From Sphingomicrobium sp. (GTDB lineage: Bacteria > Pseudomonadota > Alphaproteobacteria > Sphingomonadales > Sphingomonadaceae), in the NCBI GenBank assembly GCA_030146725.1, contig JASLBJ010000280.1:1-8035 (forward strand): DNA of 8,035 nucleotides. Direction: 5' to 3'. The position numbers and the translations under genes were made by a program. Below are positions 1-6,578 of the stretch, in pieces. Numbering within the stretch: position 1 is the first letter of the stretch; the number at the start of each line of letters is the position of its first letter. The notes beneath the pieces are model-generated. The model worked only from the letters and a program-made list of their open reading frames with translations, ran no database searches and was not told the origin of the DNA.

Positions 1-21
1 TGGCGCCCGGTCGTGACGTGC

Positions 22-96
22 TGGCTGGGGCGGCAGGATTCGAACCTGCGAATGCCGATACCAAAAACCGGTGCCTTACCACTTGGCGACGCCCCA
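22..96 (-). tRNA. tRNA-Gln (anticodon TTG), CCA encoded
   Basis: Read on the minus strand this folds into a complete cloverleaf. The acceptor stem TGGGGCG (90-96) pairs with CGCCCCA (26-32), followed by discriminator G at 25 and an encoded CCA (22-24). The D arm is GCC/GGC around a loop containing GTGGTAA. The anticodon stem CCGGT/ATCGG closes a 7-base loop TTTTGGT, which puts anticodon TTG at 62-64. The T arm GCAGG/CCTGC holds the loop TTCGAAT. TTG reads glutamine codons, and a weak first base pair (T-A) is typical of bacterial tRNA-Gln. It lies 78 bp after ilvE on the same strand and has its own candidate promoter, so it need not depend on ilvE transcription. Confidence 0.96.
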
Positions 97-127
97 GCAG
101 GCGAACCCGCTGCGGGCGGGAGGCGCG

Positions 128-155
128 CTTATACCGGCTGGCGCCGGGGTGAAAA
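128..155 (-). promoter_or_regulatory. Candidate promoter of tRNA-Gln
   Basis: On the minus strand there is a TTTTCA box (150-155), a 16-bp spacer and a TATAAG box (128-133), about 31 bp before the tRNA 5' end. The bases just after the -10 box are strongly GC-rich (CGCGCC), like the discriminators of stringently controlled stable-RNA promoters. The spacer also holds two small perfect hairpins, 134-147 (CCGGC/GCCGG) and 146-159 (GGGGT/ACCCC). Neither is followed by a T-run, so I read this as a promoter rather than an ilvE terminator. It is pattern evidence only. Confidence 0.5.
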
Positions 156-174
156 CCCCTCAGCGAGCCAGGCT

Positions 175-1065
175 TCAGCGATTCAGGATGCGGCCGTTGA
201 CCGTGTCGTCGTAGTCGCGCGCGAGCTGGCGCGAGAGATCGCCGACTTCGAACGAGTACGGGCCGGACTCGCGGACGAAGGTGACTTCCGCGGCGCTGCC
301 GGTCAGGAACATCTGCTCGAAGCTTTCTAGCTCCTCGGGCCAGATCGGGCGCTCGACGACCTCGACGCCGCGCTGGCGGGCGAGCTCGATCACTGTCTGG
401 CGGGTGATTCCGTCGAGGAAGCAGTCGGGGGTCGGTGTGTGCAACGCCCCGTCGCGGACGAAGAACACGTTGGCGCCGGTCGCTTCGGCGACCTGGCCGC
501 GCCAGTCCATCATCAGCGCGTCGTCGTATCCGCGCCCTTCCGCATGCTGCCGCGAAAGGGTGCAGATCATGTACAGGCCCGCCGCCTTGGCGTGCACGGG
601 GGACGTGTAGGGCGCGGGGCGGCGGTAGGGCGCGATGTCGAGGCGGAGCCCCTTGGCGGCGATCGCGGGGTCGAAATACTTCCCCCACTCCCACGCCGCA
701 ACCATCAGGTGCGGCTCGGTCCCGGTGGCGGTGACGCCCATCTGTTCGGCGCCGCGCCAGGCGAGCGGACGGACATAGGCGTCGACCAGATTATTGGCCT
801 TGAGCACCTCGTTGCAGGCGGCATCGACCTCATCGACGCTCCACGGGATGTCGAAGCCGAGGATGTTGGCGCTGCGGTGAAGCCGCTCGCTGTGCTGGCG
901 AAGCTTGAAGATCTGCCCGCCATAGGCGCGCTGGCCCTCGAATACCGACGACGCGTAGTGAAGCGCATGGGTCAGCACATGGACGTTGGCCTCGCGCCAC
1001 GGCACGAGCTTGCCGTCGAACCAGATCCACCCGTCGCGGTCGTCGTAACTGCGCTGTTCGGCCAT
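175..1065 (-). CDS. ilvE: Branched-chain amino acid aminotransferase
   Basis: A 296-residue class IV PLP-dependent aminotransferase. It catalyses the last step of valine, leucine and isoleucine synthesis, moving the amino group between glutamate and the branched 2-oxo acids in the cytoplasm. Visible family marks are the N-terminal HALHYASSVFEGQRAY (33-48), R61 in the SERLHRSA segment, the probable PLP-binding lysine K160 in SPVHAKAAG, the cofactor motif EATGANVFFV (194-203) and LDGITRQTVIELA (217-229). The tail LTGSAAEVTFV (254-264) is also typical. Length matches the family (about 290 to 310). The ATG at 1063-1065 has an AGGG seven bases upstream. It lies 35 bp after proC with no clear promoter between them, so it is probably the last protein gene of the operon. 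Confidence 0.95.
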   Translation of the reverse strand: MAEQRSYDDRDGWIWFDGKLVPWREANVHVLTHALHYASSVFEGQRAYGGQIFKLRQHSERLHRSANILGFDIPWSVDEVDAACNEVLKANNLVDAYVRPLAWRGAEQMGVTATGTEPHLMVAAWEWGKYFDPAIAAKGLRLDIAPYRRPAPYTSPVHAKAAGLYMICTLSRQHAEGRGYDDALMMDWRGQVAEATGANVFFVRDGALHTPTPDCFLDGITRQTVIELARQRGVEVVERPIWPEELESFEQMFLTGSAAEVTFVRESGPYSFEVGDLSRQLARDYDDTVNGRILNR

Positions 1066-1100
1066 GCCCGTACCCTGTGCTTTACCCCAGGCAGGGGCGA

Positions 1101-1922
1101 CTAGGGCAGCCGGGCTTCTGCGGCAAGTTCGGTGCTTCGCCGGGCCGCCGCCTCGATCGTCGCTGCGACCAGGCGATCGAGTGCCTGGTCGTGGTCCAGA
1201 ACTGCGAGGCCGGCTTCGGTGGTGCCGTTGGGGCTGGCGACGCGGCGGGCGATCTCGGCCATCGGCTCGGCGCTCGAAGCGGCCATCCAGGCGGTGCCGA
1301 GCACCGTTTCGAGCGCGATCGTATGGGCGAGTTGCGGGTCGAGGCCGCGCTCCTCGCCCGCTTGGGTGAGAGCGGCGACGAAGCGGGCGACGTAGGCGGG
1401 GCCGGAGCCGGCGACCTGGCCGATGACACCGAACCTGGCTTCGGTCGGAGCCCAGGCGGCGACGCCGAGCGCGGCGAACAATGGGCTGAGTTGGGCACGG
1501 AGGCTATTGTCGGCATCGTCGCTGTAGAGGCCGGTGACGCCGCGGCGGATGGATACGGGAAGGTTGGGCATCGCCCGGACGATCGCACCGGCGTTGGGGA
1601 AGCGCTTGCGCAGGCTTGCGGCTTCGGTGCCGGCGAGCAGCGAGACGATCACGGTCCTCGAGGTGACCCAGCGGGCGAGGTCGGGGGCGAGCTCGGCGAG
1701 CTTCTGCGGCTTGAAGCCCAGCATGATCATGCGCGGCGGAGCGCCGGCTTGAGCCAGCGAGGTTACGGTGCGAACACCATCTACCGGGGTGCCGCTCGGG
1801 CGGATGACGACGGTGTTGGAGAAGTCCAATCCGGCGGAGCGCCAGCCGGCGACCATGGCGCCGGCCATGTTGCCGCAGCCGATCAGCCAGGTCGGATTGG
1901 GGAACAGGTCAATTCCAGTCAT
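1101..1922 (-). CDS. proC: Pyrroline-5-carboxylate reductase
   Basis: A 273-residue cytoplasmic enzyme that reduces 1-pyrroline-5-carboxylate to proline with NAD(P)H, the final step of proline synthesis. The N-terminal Rossmann nucleotide-binding motif is IGCGNMAGAM (14-23). Other family segments are GFKPQ (69-73, usually VKPQ), VRAMPNLPV (115-123) and GSGPAYV (172-178). The C-terminal signature VASPNGTTEAGL (228-239) has SPN in place of the more usual SPGG. Length fits the family. The ATG at 1920-1922 sits in the third copy of a small repeat; AGGGGG lies ten bases upstream, a slightly long spacing. The preceding ybjN-type gene stops 29 bp before, with two tiny reading frames between, so translation may depend on reinitiation. 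Confidence 0.94.
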   Translation of the reverse strand: MTGIDLFPNPTWLIGCGNMAGAMVAGWRSAGLDFSNTVVIRPSGTPVDGVRTVTSLAQAGAPPRMIMLGFKPQKLAELAPDLARWVTSRTVIVSLLAGTEAASLRKRFPNAGAIVRAMPNLPVSIRRGVTGLYSDDADNSLRAQLSPLFAALGVAAWAPTEARFGVIGQVAGSGPAYVARFVAALTQAGEERGLDPQLAHTIALETVLGTAWMAASSAEPMAEIARRVASPNGTTEAGLAVLDHDQALDRLVAATIEAAARRSTELAAEARLP

Positions 1923-1963
1923 GCTTCACCATCCCCCTCATGCTTCACCCCTCATGCTTCACC
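1919..1963 (-). repeat. Three copies of a 12-bp motif at the ybjN-proC junction
   Basis: The 12-mer GGTGAAGCATGA (minus strand) occurs exactly at 1952-1963, 1938-1949 and 1919-1930. The first copy encodes the last codons of the ybjN-type protein (Gly-Glu-Ala-stop), and the third contains the proC start. Each copy ends in ATGA, a stop-start overlap. The ATG in copy one opens a 5-codon frame (MRGEA, 1955-1938). The ATG in copy two opens a 10-codon frame (MRGMVKHDWN, 1941-1909) that overlaps proC by 14 bp and has AGGGG six bases upstream. Copies one and three are 33 bp apart, so the TGA in copy three is in the ybjN frame. That fits a small in-frame duplication of an older ATGA junction. Confidence 0.85.
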
Positions 1964-2467
1964 GTGCGTATCGATCAGCGCGGCGGCAATCGCCTCGCCC
2001 GGGGTCTTGCCGCCCCACAGGACGAACTGGAAAACGGGGTAGAAGCGCTCGCATTCCTCCATCGCGGCTTCGGCGATGGCTTCGGCTTGTTCAAAGCTCA
2101 GCCCCTCGTTGTCGCGGGTGTCGAGGATGGTCGAATGGCGGAACACGACCATTCCGGAGCCCGACCACATCTCGAAATGGCCGAGCCACAGTTGCTCGTT
2201 GATGAGACCGAGCGATTCGTAGATTGCGGCGCGCTTTTCGGGGCCGACCTTGATGTCGGGGAAGGCAAGGAACTGCAGCACCTGGTCCTCGGGACGCCAG
2301 ACGCCGCGAAGCTCGTACTGCGCCCAGCTGCCGGTCGCCGAGGCGACGATCTCGCCCTCGCCCGAGCGTTCGCACGCCCAGCCGCGTGCTTCGAAATATT
2401 GTTCGAGCACCTCGATCGGGGCGCCGTCGTCGCGCTCTTCCGGGCTCTCCTCCTCGCTCAGCGTCAG
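1952..2467 (-). CDS. YbjN domain-containing protein (start uncertain)
   Basis: About 171 residues if started at 2467. The body matches sphingomonad YbjN-family proteins as I remember them: an acidic N-terminus, then APIEVLEQYFEARGW, a WAQYELRGVWRPEDQVLQFL stretch, GLINEQLWLGHFEMW, and the tail ERFYPVFQFVLWGGKTPGEA. The fold resembles type III secretion chaperones, but the molecular role is not established, so I assign none. The start is odd: the codon overlapping the ubiK stop is CTG (2465-2467), and a second CTG at 2459-2461 has AGGGG seven bases upstream. The first conventional start downstream is GTG at 2408-2410, giving 152 residues but cutting into the conserved beginning. In-frame ATG codons farther upstream lie deep inside ubiK and encode arginine-rich shadow sequence. 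The gene is real; the 5' end is not settled. Confidence 0.8.
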   Translation of the reverse strand: MTLSEEESPEERDDGAPIEVLEQYFEARGWACERSGEGEIVASATGSWAQYELRGVWRPEDQVLQFLAFPDIKVGPEKRAAIYESLGLINEQLWLGHFEMWSGSGMVVFRHSTILDTRDNEGLSFEQAEAIAEAAMEECERFYPVFQFVLWGGKTPGEAIAAALIDTHGEA

Positions 2468-2742
2468 GCCCCTGCGGCTTCGGTGCCGGGGACCGGACCG
2501 GCGGTTCGCGCCTCGAGCGCGGCGATCCGCGCCTTGAGGATCTCGTTCTCGTCGCGCGCCGCGACGGCCATCGCCTTGACCGCCTCGAACTCGTCGCGGC
2601 TGACGAAGTCGATCCCGCCGACCCATTCGCGCATTTTCTCGCGCATCGAGGATTCCGCCTCGCGGCCCATCCCGGCCATGGTGCCGGCGACCCCGTTCAT
2701 CATCTTGACCATATCGTCGAACATGCGGTTTTCGGACTGCAT
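2464..2742 (-). CDS. ubiK: Ubiquinone biosynthesis accessory factor, UbiK/BMFP family (YqiC-like)
   Basis: A 92-residue soluble protein, close to the roughly 96 residues of E. coli UbiK (YqiC). The N-terminal half (about 7-40) is a methionine-rich amphipathic helix, MFDDMVKMMNGVAGTMAGMG. From about 48 to 80 it forms a predicted coiled coil, VSRDEFEAVKAMAVAARDEN then EILKARIAALEAR, the BMFP hallmark; an Ala/Pro/Gly-rich tail follows. In E. coli the family trimerises, binds lipids and helps the late steps of ubiquinone synthesis. That role is inferred here. The ATG at 2740-2742 is preceded eight bases away by AAGGA (2751-2755), which favours it over the ATG at residue 7. The start lies 14 bp after tspO, and the stop overlaps the presumed CTG start of the ybjN-type gene. 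Confidence 0.85.
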   Translation of the reverse strand: MQSENRMFDDMVKMMNGVAGTMAGMGREAESSMREKMREWVGGIDFVSRDEFEAVKAMAVAARDENEILKARIAALEARTAGPVPGTEAAGA

Positions 2743-2756
2743 GGGTGTTTTCCTTT

Positions 2757-3293
2757 CTAGCCGAACAAGGCCGTACCAGCCGTCGGATTGAGCCGTTCGA
2801 TCGCGGCGGTGAGCGTCGCCGCGAAGATCAGCCACCCCAGATAGGGAAGCATCAGCGCGCCCGCCAGTGGCCGGATACGGCGGAACTGGCCGGCGGCCGC
2901 GGCGGCGATCGCGGTCATCAGGAAGATGATGATCTTGGCGAGGTTGATGTCGTGGGCGGCGAAGAACACCGGCGACCAGGCGAAATTGAGGACGAGCTGG
3001 GCGAAGAACAGGAACAGCGCGCTCTTGCGCCGGCCCGACGGCGGTGCAGCGAGGATCAGCGCGAGCGCCAGGCCGAGCAGGATGTAGAGGAAGGTCCAGG
3101 CGAAGCCGAAGATCCAGCCGGGGGGCATGAAGGTCGGTTTGATCAGCGCATCGAACCACGCGTTGCCGTAGCCGGAGTTCGACAGGCGGCCGCTAAGCCA
3201 GCCGGCGAATACGATTGCGGGGACGGTGATCAATGCGATCCGCCGCCAGTCCCTGGTCTCGCCCGTGTCCGTGGTTTCGCCCGGATCAGTCAT
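2757..3293 (-). CDS. tspO: TspO/MBR family membrane protein
   Basis: A 178-residue inner-membrane protein with five likely helices (about 17-37, 55-82, 90-112, 116-136 and 144-165). Family marks are LIKPTFMPPGWIFGFAWTFL (50-69), AQLVLNFAWSPVFF (98-111) and the last-helix PYLGWLIFAATL (150-161). TspO proteins bind porphyrins and cholesterol-like ligands. In Rhodobacter, TspO tunes photosynthesis gene expression in response to oxygen, probably through tetrapyrrole handling. Here only the fold is supported. The ATG at 3291-3293 overlaps the tlyA stop by 8 bp and has AAGGA six bases upstream (3300-3304), which decides the start over longer in-frame options. About 14 polar residues precede the first helix, slightly more than in short homologs. 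Confidence 0.93.
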   Translation of the reverse strand: MTDPGETTDTGETRDWRRIALITVPAIVFAGWLSGRLSNSGYGNAWFDALIKPTFMPPGWIFGFAWTFLYILLGLALALILAAPPSGRRKSALFLFFAQLVLNFAWSPVFFAAHDINLAKIIIFLMTAIAAAAAGQFRRIRPLAGALMLPYLGWLIFAATLTAAIERLNPTAGTALFG

Positions 3294-4011
3294 CGTTCTT
3301 CCTTGCGCCGAGCAGGAACTCGACATTGCCTTCGGGCCCGGTGATCGGGCTCGGTTCGATCCCCAGCACGGTCCAGCCCTCGCCTGCAACCCACCCTGCG
3401 GCATCGTCGCAAACGCGAGCGTGGACCTCAGGGTCGCGGACGACGCCGCCTTTGCCGACCTCCTCGCGCCCAGCTTCGAACTGGGGTTTGACGAGAGCAA
3501 CGAGGTGCGCGCCGGGGCGGGCGAGCGTCAGGGCTGCGGGGAGGACCTTGGCGAGGCCGATGAAGCTTGCATCGCATACGACGACGTCGATGAGCTCGGG
3601 GACGATTTTCGCGTCGAGCGTGCGGGCGTTGGTCTGTTCGTGGACGATGACCCGGGGGTCCTGGCGGAGCTTCCAGGCGAGCTGGTTGGTGCCGACGTCG
3701 ATCGCATAGACGCGTGCGGCGCCGCGGGTCAGCAGCACGTCGGTGAACCCGCCGGTCGAGGAGCCGACATCGAGGGCGGTCGCGCCGGTGACGCCGATGT
3801 CGAAGTGGGCGAGGCCGTGGTCGAGCTTGATCCCGCCGCGCGAGACCCAGGGGTGGTCCTTGCCGCGGACTTCGAGCGGGGCGTCTTCGGGGAGGAGTTC
3901 GCCGGATTTGGCGATCTTGCGCTCGGCTGAGAAGACCGTGCCGGCCATGATCAGCGCCTGGGCTCGGGTGCGGCTGTCCGCGAGTTCCCGGAGCACGAGC
4001 AACTGGTCCAC
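3286..4011 (-). CDS. tlyA: TlyA family 23S/16S rRNA 2'-O-methyltransferase (S4 plus FtsJ-like domain)
   Basis: A 241-residue protein with an S4 RNA-binding domain (about 1-50) and an FtsJ/RrmJ-like methyltransferase domain (about 55-241). Key marks are SRGGIKL (57-63), the SAM-binding ALDVGSSTGGFTDVLL (79-94), VVCDASFI (144-151), LVALVKPQFEAGREEVGKGG (170-189) and ITGPEGNVEFLL (223-234). K62, D147, K175 and E231 fit a K-D-K-E catalytic tetrad. In mycobacteria TlyA methylates ribosomal RNA; some homologs are called hemolysins, but the sequence supports the methyltransferase role. The start is GTG at 4009-4011 with AAGG five bases upstream, 11 bp after dxs. The in-frame codons just before it read V-A-K-V-R, matching the usual family N-terminus, but the expected first codon is GTA, so the usual KxR of the S4 domain may be lost. 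Confidence 0.92.
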   Translation of the reverse strand: MDQLLVLRELADSRTRAQALIMAGTVFSAERKIAKSGELLPEDAPLEVRGKDHPWVSRGGIKLDHGLAHFDIGVTGATALDVGSSTGGFTDVLLTRGAARVYAIDVGTNQLAWKLRQDPRVIVHEQTNARTLDAKIVPELIDVVVCDASFIGLAKVLPAALTLARPGAHLVALVKPQFEAGREEVGKGGVVRDPEVHARVCDDAAGWVAGEGWTVLGIEPSPITGPEGNVEFLLGARKNDD

Positions 4012-4022
4012 CCTGACCTTGG

Positions 4023-5948
4023 CTACGCCCGCACCTCTTCGATGCCGACGCTGTTGCGGCGGAGGGCTTTGAGGACGGTGTCGACGATGTGGGGGGCGTT
4101 GAGGCCGGCTTCGTCGTACTGCTTGTCGGGCTTGTCCTGGTCCTGGAAGCGGTCGGGGAGGCGCAGGGTGCGGAGCTTGAGGCCGGCATCCAGGAGGCCT
4201 TCGTCGCTGGCGAGGGTCAGGACGTGCGCGCCGAGGCCGCCGATCGACGCTTCCTCGACCGTGACCGCGACCTCATGGGTGGCGAGCAGGCGGCGGATCA
4301 GCTCGTGATCGAGCGGCTTGGCGAAGCGCAGGTCGGCGACCGTGGTGGACAGGCCCATCGCGTCGAGCTGGTCGGCGGCTTTTTCAGCTTCCGCGAGGCG
4401 GGTGCCGAGCGAGAGGATCGCGACTTGCCTGCCGTTGCGGACGATTCGGCCCTTGCCGATCTCGAGCCGCTCGGGAACTGCCGGGATGGCCAAGCCCCTG
4501 CCCTCGCCGCGCGGGTAGCGGACCGCGATCGGTCCGCTGTCGTGGAGCGCCATGGTGTGGACCATGTGGGTCAGCTCGACTTCGTCGGCCGCGGCCATGA
4601 CGGTGAAATTGGGCAGCGTGCACAGGTATGCGAGGTCGAACGAGCCGGCGTGGGTCGACCCGTCGGCACCGACGAGGCCGGCGCGGTCCATGGCGAAGCG
4701 CACCGGCAGGTTCTGGATCGCGACGTCGTGGACGACCTGGTCGTAGGCGCGCTGGAGGAAGGTCGAATAGATCGCGCAGAACGGGCGATGGCCCTGCGCT
4801 GCGAGGCCGGCGGCGAAGGTCACCGCGTGCTGCTCGGCGATGCCGACGTCGAACATGCGGTCGGGGAACGCCTCGGCGAACTTGTCGAGCCCGGTGCCCG
4901 ACGGCATCGCGGCGGTGATCGCGACCACCTTGTCGTCGCGGGTGGCCTCGGCGAGCAGCGCGGCGGCGAACACGTTGGTGTAGCTTGGCGGGCCGCCAGA
5001 CGGCCCCTTGTCCTGCTTGCCCGAGACCACGTCGAACTTGACTACGCCGTGATATTTGTCGGCAGCGTCCTCGGCCGGAGCGTAGCCCTTGCCCTTTTTC
5101 GTGACGACATGGACGAGCATCGGGCCGTGGTCGGCGTCGCGCACGTTCTCGAGGATTTCGACCAGCGCGCGGACGTCGTGGCCGTCGACCGGGCCGACGT
5201 AATAGAAGCCGAGTTCGTCGAACAATGTGCCGCCGGTGACGAGGCCGCGCGCATATTCCTCGACCCGCTTGGCGGTACGGTGGAGCGGGCCGGGCATTGC
5301 GCGGGCGAGCTTCTGGGCGAGGCGGCGGGGGGTGAGATATTTGTTCGACGAAACCAGCCGCGCGAGCGAGTTGCGCAGGGAGCCCACAGGGGGCGCGATC
5401 GACATGTCGTTGTCGTTGAGGATGACGACCAGCCGGCTTCCGGCGGCCTCGGCATTGTTCATCGCCTCATAGGCCATGCCCGCGCTCATCGCGCCGTCGC
5501 CGATCACCGCGATTCCGCGGCCGGGCCGGTCGGCGAGCTTGTTGGAGATGGCAAAGCCGAGCGCGGCGGAGATCGAAGTCGAGCTGTGGGCGGCGCCGAA
5601 CGGGTCGTATTCGCTCTCGCTGCGCCTGGTGAAGCCGCTGAGGCCTCCCGGCTGGCGGAGCGTGCGGATGCGATTGCGGCGGCCGGTGACGATCTTGTGC
5701 GGATAAGCCTGGTGGCCGACGTCCCACACCAACTTGTCCTCGGGCGTGTCGAACACGTGGTGGATGGCGACCGTCAGCTCGACCACGCCGAGGCCGGCAC
5801 CAAGGTGGCCGCCGGTAGTCGAAACGGCCGAAATCACCTCCTGGCGGAGCTCGTCGGAAAGCTGTGGAAGCTGATCCTTGGCGAGGGCACGGATATCCGC
5901 GGGCGAGAGGATCGTATCGAGCAGGGGCGTTTGCGGCCGTTCGGACAT
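4023..5948 (-). CDS. dxs: 1-deoxy-D-xylulose-5-phosphate synthase
   Basis: A 641-residue thiamine-diphosphate enzyme that condenses pyruvate with glyceraldehyde 3-phosphate to make DXP, the entry step of the MEP isoprenoid pathway. Downstream products include quinone side chains, carotenoids and the farnesyl group of heme. Marks in order are [16 protein letters not shown] (44-59), H78 in the [10 protein letters not shown] segment, the thiamine-diphosphate and metal motif [16 protein letters not shown] (150-165) with NDN (179-181), VGPVDGHD (251-258), catalytic E372 in [17 protein letters not shown], the [15 protein letters not shown] segment (421-435) and RYPRGEG (477-483). Length matches the family (about 620 to 645) with no break. 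The ATG at 5946-5948 has TAAGG eight bases upstream. It follows zur by 79 bp and is probably the first gene of the long downstream operon. Confidence 0.97.
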   Translation of the reverse strand: MSERPQTPLLDTILSPADIRALAKDQLPQLSDELRQEVISAVSTTGGHLGAGLGVVELTVAIHHVFDTPEDKLVWDVGHQAYPHKIVTGRRNRIRTLRQPGGLSGFTRRSESEYDPFGAAHSSTSISAALGFAISNKLADRPGRGIAVIGDGAMSAGMAYEAMNNAEAAGSRLVVILNDNDMSIAPPVGSLRNSLARLVSSNKYLTPRRLAQKLARAMPGPLHRTAKRVEEYARGLVTGGTLFDELGFYYVGPVDGHDVRALVEILENVRDADHGPMLVHVVTKKGKGYAPAEDAADKYHGVVKFDVVSGKQDKGPSGGPPSYTNVFAAALLAEATRDDKVVAITAAMPSGTGLDKFAEAFPDRMFDVGIAEQHAVTFAAGLAAQGHRPFCAIYSTFLQRAYDQVVHDVAIQNLPVRFAMDRAGLVGADGSTHAGSFDLAYLCTLPNFTVMAAADEVELTHMVHTMALHDSGPIAVRYPRGEGRGLAIPAVPERLEIGKGRIVRNGRQVAILSLGTRLAEAEKAADQLDAMGLSTTVADLRFAKPLDHELIRRLLATHEVAVTVEEASIGGLGAHVLTLASDEGLLDAGLKLRTLRLPDRFQDQDKPDKQYDEAGLNAPHIVDTVLKALRRNSVGIEEVRA

Positions 5949-5981
5949 TTGAACAGCCTTAGACCTGCAATGCTGCCGCGC

Positions 5982-5995
5982 AAAGCCCGGGCTTT
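5982..5995. repeat. 14-bp perfect palindrome before dxs
   Basis: AAAGCCCGGGCTTT is identical on both strands and lies 33 bp upstream of the dxs ATG. It could be a dimeric regulator site or, in RNA, a small hairpin (5-bp stem, 4-base loop). In the dxs direction only TTTG follows, so it is a poor terminator. No protein can be assigned to it. Confidence 0.5.
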
Positions 5996-5999
5996 AGGC

Positions 6000-6024
6000 G
6001 GGATCCTTGGTCAGGTCGGATCCC
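6000..6024 (-). promoter_or_regulatory. Inverted repeat just after the zur stop
   Basis: GGGATCC (6000-6006) and GGATCCC (6018-6024) form a perfect 7-bp stem with an 11-base loop, starting 3 bp after the zur TAA. There is no T-run after the stem in the zur direction, so a classical intrinsic terminator is not supported. It may be an mRNA 3'-end stabiliser, a weak attenuator between zur and dxs, or chance. Both arms contain the self-complementary GGATCC. Confidence 0.35.
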
Positions 6025-6027
6025 CCT

Positions 6028-6492
6028 TTAACCTTGATCACAGTCGCCGCAGGTACCGCGCACTTCGATCATCGGGCGCGGTGCGGAGAAGCCGGCGTTG
6101 GCAGCGGCATCGCGAACGCCGCCCGACAGGCGGTCGTCGTCGAGATGGACCGTGGTCCCGCACGTGTCGCAGATCAGGAAGATGCAGTCGTGCAGGCAGG
6201 CGGGATGCGAATTGGCGACATATGCATTGGCGCTTTCGACGCGGCGGGCAAGGTTGGCGCCGACGAACAAATCGAGGATCCGGTAGACGCTGTTGGCGGC
6301 GATCCGGCGGCCCTTGGCCTTGGAGACCGCCTCGGCGATGTCATAGGCACTTGCCGGCTGGGTGAAGCCGGCGAGCGCGGCGAACACCGCCGAGCGCATG
6401 TCGGTCCACTGCTCGCCGCGTTCGACGAGGCGCTCGCGGGCGGCGTCCTGCAGCGATTCGCCTTCGTGCAGGTGATGCTGATGTGCGCCCAT
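6028..6492 (-). CDS. zur: Fur family transcriptional regulator, Zur-like
   Basis: A 154-residue metal-dependent repressor. The N-terminal winged helix (about 15-90) includes RSAVFAALAGF, the recognition-helix region IAANSVYRILDLFV (64-77) and the wing ANLARRVES. The dimerisation half has HPACLHDCIFLICDTCG (96-112) and ends in GTCGDCDQG. Two CxxC pairs (C108/C111 and C148/C151) give the structural zinc site of the Zur and Fur families. H96, H101 and nearby cysteines C99 and C103 could supply the sensing site. The ICDTCG segment and the N-terminal histidine cluster (H4, H6, H7, H9) point to Zur more than Fur, PerR or Irr; zinc specificity is inferred. The ATG at 6490-6492 has no Shine-Dalgarno sequence. 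It lies 86 bp after the merC-like gene. Confidence 0.88.
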   Translation of the reverse strand: MGAHQHHLHEGESLQDAARERLVERGEQWTDMRSAVFAALAGFTQPASAYDIAEAVSKAKGRRIAANSVYRILDLFVGANLARRVESANAYVANSHPACLHDCIFLICDTCGTTVHLDDDRLSGGVRDAAANAGFSAPRPMIEVRGTCGDCDQG

Positions 6493-6499
6493 GAGGCTG

Positions 6500-6527
6500 A
6501 GATAAGGGGGGCGGACCCTTGCGACAA
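6500..6527 (-). promoter_or_regulatory. Candidate promoter for zur
   Basis: On the minus strand TTGTCG (6522-6527) and TTATCT (6500-6505) are separated by 16 bp, close to alphaproteobacterial sigma-70 boxes. The -10 box ends only seven bases before the zur ATG, so transcription from it would start at about the ATG and give a leaderless mRNA. That agrees with the absence of a Shine-Dalgarno. The short inverted repeat CTTG-CGA-CAAG (6518-6528, plus strand) covers the -35 box. Pattern evidence only. Confidence 0.35.
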
Positions 6528-6578
6528 GCCGTGCGCGCTGACGTGGGCCGGGGCGAGTGGGCCGGCGAGACTCGCGGG

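Noticed and set aside
134..159. Possible intrinsic terminator after ilvE
   Set aside because: Two short GC hairpins are present but neither is followed by a T-run, and they overlap the better-supported tRNA promoter.
1077..2042. 321-codon plus-strand frame opposite proC
   Set aside because: Glycine- and alanine-rich shadow of proC and the end of the ybjN-type gene; no family resemblance.
2468..2626. Upstream extension of the ybjN-type gene to the ATG at 2626
   Set aside because: The added residues are arginine-rich shadow sequence of ubiK and would make a 160-bp overlap.
4089..6365. Very long open frame of 758 codons on the plus strand, antisense to dxs and zur
   Set aside because: It covers two clearly recognised genes on the other strand, and its translation is rich in Arg, Gly, Val, Asp and Glu with no recognisable domain. 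GC-rich genes often leave such open antisense frames. No ribosome site or promoter was seen.
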